11,613 nucleotides of DNA from Rhodobacter sp. (GTDB lineage Bacteria > Pseudomonadota > Alphaproteobacteria > Rhodobacterales > Rhodobacteraceae). Under the pieces are notes generated by a model, which made no database searches, had not been told where the DNA came from, and was given only the letters and a program-made list of their open reading frames with translations. Position 1 is the stretch's first letter; each line of letters starts with the position of its first letter. Positions 6,317-11,613 of this stretch are shown in pieces. The DNA lies in contig DPZQ01000101.1 in assembly GCA_003536295.1 (NCBI GenBank), forward strand, positions 2,469 to 14,081, written 5' to 3'. Made by a program: the position numbers and the translations under genes.

Positions 6317-6347
6317 AAGAAAAACACCAAGAGGGAGACTTTGGTAA

Positions 6348-7943
6348 ATGGAAGATTTTTCGAAAAAACTAAAAGACGCAGAGCGTTTGGCCGCACGGTC
6401 TGGCGTGTCGCGCCGTGATTTCATGCAACTTGCAATGATGACTGGCCTTTCAGTGTCAGCAGCTGGTGCGATGTTCTCAAAAGCTGAAGCTGCCGAAACA
6501 CCGAAAAAAGGTGGCACACTCCGCATGGGTATGGAGGGCGGCTCAGCGACAGACAGTCTGGACCCACGCACATATGCGGACAGCGTTATGATCGCAGCCT
6601 CGTTGGCAGTTTATGACAGCATGGTTGAATTTGACAATGCTGGAAACCCAACAGGCGCCCTACTTGAAAGCTGGGAAGCAAAACCAGGCGCTGTTGAGTG
6701 GATTTTCAATGTGCGTCAAGGGATCAAATTCTCGAACGGCAAAACTTTGGATGCGGACGATATTCTTTATTCGATCGGCATTCACCGTGGCGAAGACACA
6801 AAATCACCAGCAAAAGGCATTTTGGCACAAATCGCAGATATTAAAGCCATTACACCAAGCCAAATCTCCGTTACCTTGTCGTCTGGAAATGCTGACTTCC
6901 CCGTTATATTGGGTGACTACCATCTGGTTGTTGTCCCTAACGGCTTCACAGATTGGGAAAATCCAGTTGGAACTGGTGCTTATAAATTAGCAAGCTTTGA
7001 ACCAGGCGTTCGCTTGGTCTTTGAAAACCGCGGCGACTACTGGATGGCAGGCCGAGCAAACTTCGACCGTGTTGAACTTTTGAACATCCAAGATGTCGCA
7101 GCCCGTACGGCGGCCCTACAATCTGGCCAAGTTGATGCGGTCAACCGTTTGGACGCTCGCACAGTGGATCTGATGAAAGGCAATAATGCCTTAAGCATCG
7201 TGCGTACCAAAGGAACGGGTAACCGCTTCTGTTTCGTGTCACGCGTGACTTCGCCAGGCTTCGAAAATAAAGATCTGCGGTTAGCTCTAAAATGGGGCAT
7301 CGACCGCGAAAAAATCATTGACTCAGTCTATTCGGGCTATGCGGTTCCAGGCAACGATCACACACTTGATGCCTTTAACCCATATTACAACACCGAAATG
7401 CCACAGCGCGCCTATGATCCAGACAAAGCTGCTTACCACTTTAAAAAATCTGGACTCAGCGGCGAGATCACGCTTTCAACGTCAGAAGGCGCTTGGGGCT
7501 CTGCGGTAGACTGCGCTCAGCTTTACCAAGAATCAATGTCCAAAGCCGGTATTACATTAAATGTGAAAAAAGAATCGGCTGACGGTTATTGGGACAATGT
7601 TTGGCTCAAAGAGCCTTTCTGCGCCGTTTACTGGGGCCGTCGTTTGTCTGCTGACCAAACCTTTACCCAGGTCTACGGTTCGGGTTCTGACTGGAACGAC
7701 TCGGATTGGCGCGTTCCTGCGTTTGACAAGTTGGTTGAGGCCGCTCGGGTTGAGTTGGATGAGACAAAACGTAAAGAGCAGTACTTCGAATGCCAAGAAA
7801 TGATCGCCGAGGATGGTGGCATGGTATGCTTTGCTATTACCGATTACCTAGACGGTTATTCGTCGAAAGTTATGGGGGTACAGCCACATGCGCGCTATGA
7901 TATGAATGACAACCGTATTGCGTCCAAGGGCTGGTTTGCTTAA
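6348..7943 (+). CDS. Tat-exported periplasmic substrate-binding protein of a peptide-type ABC importer
   Basis: This 531-residue protein belongs to the SBP_bac_5 (DppA/OppA-like) family and captures the transporter's substrate in the periplasm. Its N-terminus carries a twin-arginine signal: a long n-region, S21-R22-R23-D24-F25, a hydrophobic stretch (about 28-43) and a probable AEA cleavage site near residues 46-48. No lipobox cysteine is present, so it should be soluble. Family markers are KKGGTLRMG (53-61), LLESWE, the IKFSNGKTLDADDI region, GTGAYKLASFEPG and LALKWGIDREKIIDSVYSG. The Shine-Dalgarno GAGGGAG lies 10 nt before ATG. It is the first gene of the operon, followed 33 nt later by the first permease. 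Its codons differ from the housekeeping genes (13 of 18 prolines use CCA), suggesting strong expression. The family covers peptides, opines, sugars, nickel and others; substrate is unassigned. Confidence 0.93.
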   Translation: MEDFSKKLKDAERLAARSGVSRRDFMQLAMMTGLSVSAAGAMFSKAEAAETPKKGGTLRMGMEGGSATDSLDPRTYADSVMIAASLAVYDSMVEFDNAGNPTGALLESWEAKPGAVEWIFNVRQGIKFSNGKTLDADDILYSIGIHRGEDTKSPAKGILAQIADIKAITPSQISVTLSSGNADFPVILGDYHLVVVPNGFTDWENPVGTGAYKLASFEPGVRLVFENRGDYWMAGRANFDRVELLNIQDVAARTAALQSGQVDAVNRLDARTVDLMKGNNALSIVRTKGTGNRFCFVSRVTSPGFENKDLRLALKWGIDREKIIDSVYSGYAVPGNDHTLDAFNPYYNTEMPQRAYDPDKAAYHFKKSGLSGEITLSTSEGAWGSAVDCAQLYQESMSKAGITLNVKKESADGYWDNVWLKEPFCAVYWGRRLSADQTFTQVYGSGSDWNDSDWRVPAFDKLVEAARVELDETKRKEQYFECQEMIAEDGGMVCFAITDYLDGYSSKVMGVQPHARYDMNDNRIASKGWFA

Positions 7944-7976
7944 GTTTAAGCTAAAATAAATGGGAAGACCCGATAA

Positions 7977-8924
7977 ATGTTACGATTAATTATGACACGG
8001 GTCTTCCTAGGTTGTGTGACCCTGTTTGCTGTGACTCTCTTGATTTTTGCAGCAACAGAAATTCTGCCAGGTGATGTCGCCTCGGCTGTTTTAGGGCAAG
8101 GGGCGACACCCGAAACCCTGGCAGCCTTTCGCATTGAATTAGGCTTAGATCGTCCAGCTTACGTGCGTTATCTAGAATGGCTAACCAATGCACTGCAGGG
8201 TGATTTGGGTATAGCTATGACCAACAAACGTGAAGTGCTGGCCACAATTACCCCACGCCTTTATAATACTTTATTTTTAGCAGGTTATGCGGCGGCCATC
8301 GCCGTGCCAATTGCGATTATCCTTGGAATAATTGCAGCTATTAATGAAGGAAAATGGATCGACCGCGCCGCAAACATCTTAACACTGGGCGCAATTTCGG
8401 TGCCCGAATTTTTCATCGCATATATTTTGATTTTAGTCTTTGCAACTAATTTGGGCTGGTTTCCATCTTTGTCGACCGTTTATGGCGATATGGGCTTTTG
8501 GCAGAAGATCCATGTGGTGGCGCTGCCCGCCTTGACCCTAACGATGTTGGTTATGGCGCATATGTTGCGAATGACGCGGGCTTCAGTCTTGGCGATAATG
8601 TCGCAACCCTATATCGAGATGGCCTTTCTCAAAGGTCTGCCACGCCGACGCGTGATTTTGCGCCACGCTTTGCCAAATGCAGCAGCTCCCATCATTTCGG
8701 TTGTGGCCCTGAACTTAGCCTATTTAATCGTAGGCGTAGTCGTAATTGAGGTTGTTTTTGTTTACCCAGGGGTTGGCCAATATATGGTTGATGGCGTTTC
8801 AAAGCGCGACCTTCCGGTCATTCAGGCCTGCGCCTTGGTGTTTGGGGGTGCATTTGTGCTTTTGAATACTATCGCAGATATTCTTGCTATTCTTGTAAAT
8901 CCACGCCTAAGGCATCCACGTTAG
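7977..8924 (+). CDS. ABC transporter permease, DppB/OppB type
   Basis: This 315-residue inner-membrane protein is the first of the two permeases forming the transport channel. Six likely membrane spans are visible at about 8-27, 98-121, 135-157, 178-197, 237-262 and 281-307. The cytoplasmic coupling (EAA) loop lies at about 211-234, YIEMAFLKGLPRRRVILRHA, where the central G220 and the terminal R-H-A-L-P-N fit the family. The periplasmic segment after the first span contains PGDVASAVLG and the ELGLDRP element usual in DppB. GGGAAG at 7962-7967 serves as Shine-Dalgarno for the ATG at 7977. Length is normal (300-340 aa). It lies between the binding protein and the second permease, with a 6-bp gap to the latter. 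The partner heteromer and operon layout are those of the peptide/opine/nickel importer family. Confidence 0.94.
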   Translation: MLRLIMTRVFLGCVTLFAVTLLIFAATEILPGDVASAVLGQGATPETLAAFRIELGLDRPAYVRYLEWLTNALQGDLGIAMTNKREVLATITPRLYNTLFLAGYAAAIAVPIAIILGIIAAINEGKWIDRAANILTLGAISVPEFFIAYILILVFATNLGWFPSLSTVYGDMGFWQKIHVVALPALTLTMLVMAHMLRMTRASVLAIMSQPYIEMAFLKGLPRRRVILRHALPNAAAPIISVVALNLAYLIVGVVVIEVVFVYPGVGQYMVDGVSKRDLPVIQACALVFGGAFVLLNTIADILAILVNPRLRHPR

Positions 8925-8930
8925 AGAGAT

Positions 8931-9770
8931 ATGGCTATTCAAAATTCATTAAAAAATCCGCCGATTTCCGCAAAGATTGGTATGGTGATCTTGGTGGTTT
9001 TCATCTTTTTCGCTATTTTTGCGCCGCTCATCGCCCCATACGGCGAGGCTGAGTCTATTGGTAAAACATGGGCCTCACCCTCGGCTGAGTTTTTGCTTGG
9101 TACCGATAACATTGGACGCGACATGCTGTCGCGCATCATATTCGGTGCGCGTATGACCCTTGGAGTAGCAACGGCCTGTACACTTTTGTCTTTCTTAATT
9201 GGTATTACAATGGGGCTTTTGGCCGCAGTGGCTGGCAAAGCAATAGATCAGATCTTGTCGCGGTTTGTTGATCTTATGTTGTCTATTCCTATTTTGGTTT
9301 TTGCTTTGATGATCTTATCAATGTTTGGCTCGAGCCTGTTTACATTGATTATCACAATTGGTATTTTGGACAGTTTTCGGGTGTTTCGCTTGGCACGCTC
9401 GATAGCTATCAATATCGTTGTAACTGAGTTTGTCGAAGTGGCACGTTTGCGTGGTGAAGGCCTGTGGTGGATCATGGTGCGCGAAGTGCTACCCAATGCG
9501 CTGCCCCCGATGATTGCTGAATTTGGCCTGCGCTTTTGCTTTAACTTTTTATTCGTAGCAGGACTTAGCTTTTTAGGTTTGGGAATTCAGCCTCCCTTTG
9601 CCGATTGGGGGGGCATGGTGCGCGAAAATGGTCGTGCGATTGCCTTCGGCATTCCTGCGCCGCTTTGGCCTGCGATTGCGATTGGCCTTACCACTATCAG
9701 TGTCAACATGATTGTAGACTGGATACTTTCCATAAATGCCCGCCCCTCTGGCGCCTCGGCGGAGATGTAG
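8931..9770 (+). CDS. ABC transporter permease, DppC/OppC type
   Basis: This 279-residue membrane protein is the second channel subunit. It shows the DppC layout: a first span at about 14-35 ending in APLIAPYG, a periplasmic stretch with the conserved LLGTDNIGRDMLSRIIFGAR (55-74), further spans at about 76-101, 113-133, 136-150, 193-215 and 244-266, and the late motif PFADWGGMV (222-230). The EAA coupling loop is at about 166-190 (EFVEVARLRG...REVLPNA). The central G175 is retained. AGAGAG just before the ATG is the Shine-Dalgarno, sharing bases with the stop of the first permease. The ATPase gene begins 1 nt after its stop. Length is near the family norm of 270-300 aa. Confidence 0.94.
   Translation: MAIQNSLKNPPISAKIGMVILVVFIFFAIFAPLIAPYGEAESIGKTWASPSAEFLLGTDNIGRDMLSRIIFGARMTLGVATACTLLSFLIGITMGLLAAVAGKAIDQILSRFVDLMLSIPILVFALMILSMFGSSLFTLIITIGILDSFRVFRLARSIAINIVVTEFVEVARLRGEGLWWIMVREVLPNALPPMIAEFGLRFCFNFLFVAGLSFLGLGIQPPFADWGGMVRENGRAIAFGIPAPLWPAIAIGLTTISVNMIVDWILSINARPSGASAEM
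9761..9764 (+). promoter_or_regulatory. Shine-Dalgarno site that fixes the ATPase start
   Basis: GGAG lies 7 nt before the ATG at 9772 and inside the end of the upstream permease gene. It supports 9772 (MTSPILKIQNLRI, a normal ABC-ATPase N-terminus) rather than the in-frame ATG at 9736, which would add an unlike PAPLAPRRRCR stretch overlapping the permease. Confidence 0.7.
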
Positions 9771-9771
9771 A

Positions 9772-11376
9772 ATGACCTCCCCAATTTTGAAAATCCAAAA
9801 TCTACGCATTGAGAACCTGGCTGGCGATGTGCTTGTTGATAATGCAAACCTGTCGTTGATGCCAGGCAAAGTGCTTGGCCTTATTGGTGAGTCAGGAGCG
9901 GGGAAATCCACCATAGGTCTAGCCGCGATGAGCTATGCGCGAGGCGGCTGCAAAATCACTGGCGGGCAAGTTGAAATTGATGGTGTTGTCATTCAAGAGC
10001 TATCTGCCGAAGGGCGCGCCCAGTTTCGTGGGCGCCGTATTGCTTATGTGGCGCAGTCGGCTGCGGCCTCGTTTAATCCCGCCCACACAATAATGGATCA
10101 AGTGTGCGAAATGCCTGTTCATCACGGTGTGCGAGGCCGTATAGAAGCCGAGGCTTGGGCCGTTGAGATGTTTCGCACACTAGAACTGCCCGACCCTGAA
10201 AGTTTTGGAGCGCGCTACCCGCACCAAGTATCTGGTGGTCAGTTGCAACGTGCGATGGCTATTATGGCCATTTCTGCTAACCCCGATATCGTAGTATTTG
10301 ACGAACCAACAACCGCGTTAGACGTCACGACCCAAATCGAAGTGTTGGTTTTGATCAAGAAACTTATTCGCGATTATAATATCGCCGCCCTTTACATAAC
10401 CCATGATCTGGCCGTGGTTGCACAAATAGCTGACCACATTATGGTACTGCGTCAGGGTAAAATGGTTGAACTGGAGACAACTGGAAATATCCTGCACAGC
10501 CCCAAACAACCCTACACAAAAGAGCTTGTCGAAGACCGCCAAACATCCGATGTGTTTCGTGAAATAATCCTAAAGGCTGACCGCGAAGTGATCCTAGATG
10601 CCGCACACATCACAGCGCATTACGGTGATTTTGAGGTTTTAAAGGATGTGTCAATCACGGTTGCCAAAGGTGAAACGGTGGCTATTGTGGGGGAGTCTGG
10701 CTCGGGAAAAACCTCGCTTGCGCGCGTTATTGTGGGGCTTACGGAACGCAGTTCTGGAGATTTAACATTTTTAGGTCAGACGCTTAGCCCTGCCCTAAAG
10801 CATCGTAGCCGCGATGATCTGCGCAAAGTACAACTCATCTATCAACAGCCCGACGTCGCCCTGAATCCCCGCCACACCGTCGGAGAGATTATCGGACGCC
10901 CTATAAAGTTCTACTTTAACCGCACAGCTGATGAGGTGCGCGAACGTACCCTTGAGCTTCTTGAGCAGGTGGGCCTACCGGCCGATTATATTGATCGTAA
11001 ATCAATCGCTCTTTCGGGAGGGCAAAAGCAACGTATCTGTATCGCGCGTGCTTTGGCCGCGGAACCAACCTTGATCATCTGTGATGAGCCCACCTCGGCT
11101 TTAGATCAGCTGGTTGCAGATGAGATATTAAAATTGCTACAAAAATTACAAGATGAACTGGGGCTTTCATATCTGGTGATCACCCATGATCTTGGGATCG
11201 TGCGGCGCATTGCGCACCGCACAGCCGTGCTACTGCGCGGCGAGTTGGTTGCCAGTGGGGCGACCGGCGACATCTTTAAGCCGCCCTTCCATCCCTACAC
11301 GGAAAAGCTTTTGCAATCAGTGCCCGAATTGCGCGAAAGCTGGTTGGAAGAGATTACCGCAAAACGCGCAGAATAA
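9772..11376 (+). CDS. Fused double-domain ABC transporter ATPase (DppD-DppF / GsiA type)
   Basis: This 534-residue protein carries both nucleotide-binding domains of the importer in one chain, so no separate partner is needed. Domain 1: Walker A GESGAGKST (39-47), Q-loop Q95, signature VSGGQ (153-157), Walker B IVVFDE (173-178), H-loop H211. Domain 2: Walker A GESGSGKTS (307-315), Q-loop at Q358-Q359, signature LSGGQ (414-418), Walker B LIICDE (434-439), H-loop H472. Both halves keep the oligopeptide-type C-terminal [HQ]-P-Y-T element (QPYTKELV at 246-253, HPYTEKLL at 507-514). The inter-domain linker is short. All catalytic residues look intact in both halves, so both ATP sites should work. 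It energises uptake at the cytoplasmic face and is the last gene of the transporter operon. Confidence 0.95.
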   Translation: MTSPILKIQNLRIENLAGDVLVDNANLSLMPGKVLGLIGESGAGKSTIGLAAMSYARGGCKITGGQVEIDGVVIQELSAEGRAQFRGRRIAYVAQSAAASFNPAHTIMDQVCEMPVHHGVRGRIEAEAWAVEMFRTLELPDPESFGARYPHQVSGGQLQRAMAIMAISANPDIVVFDEPTTALDVTTQIEVLVLIKKLIRDYNIAALYITHDLAVVAQIADHIMVLRQGKMVELETTGNILHSPKQPYTKELVEDRQTSDVFREIILKADREVILDAAHITAHYGDFEVLKDVSITVAKGETVAIVGESGSGKTSLARVIVGLTERSSGDLTFLGQTLSPALKHRSRDDLRKVQLIYQQPDVALNPRHTVGEIIGRPIKFYFNRTADEVRERTLELLEQVGLPADYIDRKSIALSGGQKQRICIARALAAEPTLIICDEPTSALDQLVADEILKLLQKLQDELGLSYLVITHDLGIVRRIAHRTAVLLRGELVASGATGDIFKPPFHPYTEKLLQSVPELRESWLEEITAKRAE

Positions 11377-11417
11377 TCCACACCTCAAAATTAACCTAAG
11401 ATGAAAATCTGCGACTT

Positions 11418-11442
11418 AGATTTAAAAGTCTTATTTAAATCT
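11418..11442. repeat. Perfect 9-bp inverted repeat after the transporter operon (possible terminator)
   Basis: AGATTTAAA (11418-11426) and TTTAAATCT (11434-11442) are perfect inverted repeats around a 7-nt loop. Two T-G wobble pairs can lengthen the stem to 11 bp. It lies 41 bp after the ATPase stop. The stem is A+T-rich and no T-run follows directly (the nearest, TTTTT, is at 11461-11465), so a classical intrinsic terminator is only a possibility. Confidence 0.4.
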
Positions 11443-11462
11443 GGTACTTAGACTTTGGCCTT

Positions 11463-11476
11463 TTTGAAATTTCAAA
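11463..11476. repeat. 14-bp perfect palindrome
   Basis: TTTGAAATTTCAAA reads the same on both strands. It lies in the gap between the ATPase gene and the tRNA gene. It could be a protein-binding site or a chance result of A+T richness. Confidence 0.4.
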
Positions 11477-11583
11477 GAATTAAAATGCGACGCTTATTGT
11501 GAAAAGAGTAGCATTTTCGATCTGGACAAGGGGCGCAACCTCACTTAAACACTCGCTACTGACCGTTGTTATAGACGATCAGT

Positions 11584-11613
11584 GCCCGAGTAGCTCAGGG
11601 GTAGAGCAGTGGA
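11584..11613 (+). tRNA. 5' part of a tRNA gene, cut by the window end
   Basis: GCCCGAG (11584-11590) fits a 7-nt acceptor strand, TA follows, then the D-stem GCTC/GAGC (11593-11596 with 11604-11607) encloses the D-loop AGGGGTA. One A and GTGGA (11609-11613), the 5' half of the anticodon stem, end the window. The spacing fits the canonical tRNA layout exactly. The anticodon is outside the window, so the amino acid cannot be read; the 5' half resembles some alphaproteobacterial tRNA-Phe genes as far as I recall, but this is weak. Confidence 0.9.

Larger units (their letters stand above)
5882..6347. other. 466-bp A+T-rich divergent intergenic region
   Basis: No open frame here looks like a real gene and no tRNA-like or known riboswitch pattern is seen. 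This gap lies between the divergent SDR gene and the transporter operon, so it should hold both promoters. It contains an ATTTTCGA direct repeat (5963-5970 and 5975-5982, with a related AATTTCG at 5986-5992), a small CCTAT/ATAGG hairpin (6033-6046), three TAGAAT copies (6128-6133, 6135-6140, 6146-6151), an AAACAA/TTGTTT dyad (6252-6269) and a TATAAT box (6311-6316). None is proven functional. Confidence 0.7.

Noticed and set aside
9736..9771. Upstream in-frame ATG for the ATPase at 9736
   Set aside because: It overlaps the permease gene, the added residues are unlike the family N-terminus, and a GGAG sits correctly for 9772.
11523..11575. tRNA promoter (TGGACA or TTAAAC with TATAGA)
   Set aside because: A promoter is likely here, but no pair of boxes has both good consensus match and 16-18 bp spacing, so none is annotated.
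1..11613. Defence system, CRISPR array, insertion sequence or prophage
   Set aside because: No transposase, integrase, nuclease-helicase, toxin-antitoxin or phage gene was seen, and no regularly spaced repeats of CRISPR length occur. The genes are housekeeping, an SDR and one importer.

Overview
The window reads as chromosomal DNA of an alphaproteobacterium, most likely a marine member of the Rhodobacterales (roseobacter group). Three things suggest this: the gene order murA - DUF2948 - hisD - UPF0262 - low-molecular-weight phosphatase - infA - maf - short RNase E/G - yacG, which I recall as typical of that order; the close-packed, overlapping genes; and the protein sequences. By eye the genes are about half G+C and the gaps are clearly A+T-rich, which would suit a pelagic, lower-GC lineage. 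The genus cannot be named from this sequence alone.

Region 1 (1-5099, all + strand) is a housekeeping block. It holds the last 26 codons of murA (peptidoglycan precursor synthesis), a DUF2948 protein, hisD (last step of histidine synthesis), a UPF0262 protein and a low-molecular-weight phosphatase-like protein. After an A+T-rich gap of about 208 bp come infA (translation initiation factor IF-1), maf (nucleotide pyrophosphatase), a short RNase E/G-family protein and the zinc protein yacG. Most junctions overlap by 1-4 nt or have a 1-nt gap, so this is probably two transcription units with translational coupling: murA to the phosphatase, and infA to yacG.

Region 2 (5120-5881, - strand) is a lone classical short-chain dehydrogenase/reductase. 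It converges on yacG and diverges from the transporter operon. Between it and the transporter lies a 466-bp A+T-rich gap with several short repeats and a TATAAT box close to the transporter.

Region 3 (6348-11376, + strand) is a complete oligopeptide/dipeptide-type (PepT family) ABC importer: a Tat-exported periplasmic binding protein, two DppB/DppC-type permeases and one ATPase with two fused nucleotide-binding domains. The substrate cannot be read from the sequence. The binding-protein gene prefers different codons from the housekeeping block, which suggests high expression.

Region 4 (11377-11613) is a structured A+T-rich gap with a perfect 9-bp inverted repeat, a 14-bp palindrome and a longer-range inverted repeat. 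It is followed by the 5' part of a tRNA gene cut by the window end.

I see no mobile element, phage gene, CRISPR array or defence gene. Overall this is an ordinary chromosomal region. The points worth a second look are the uncharacterised conserved proteins, the shortened RNase E/G beside yacG, and the structured non-coding gaps.
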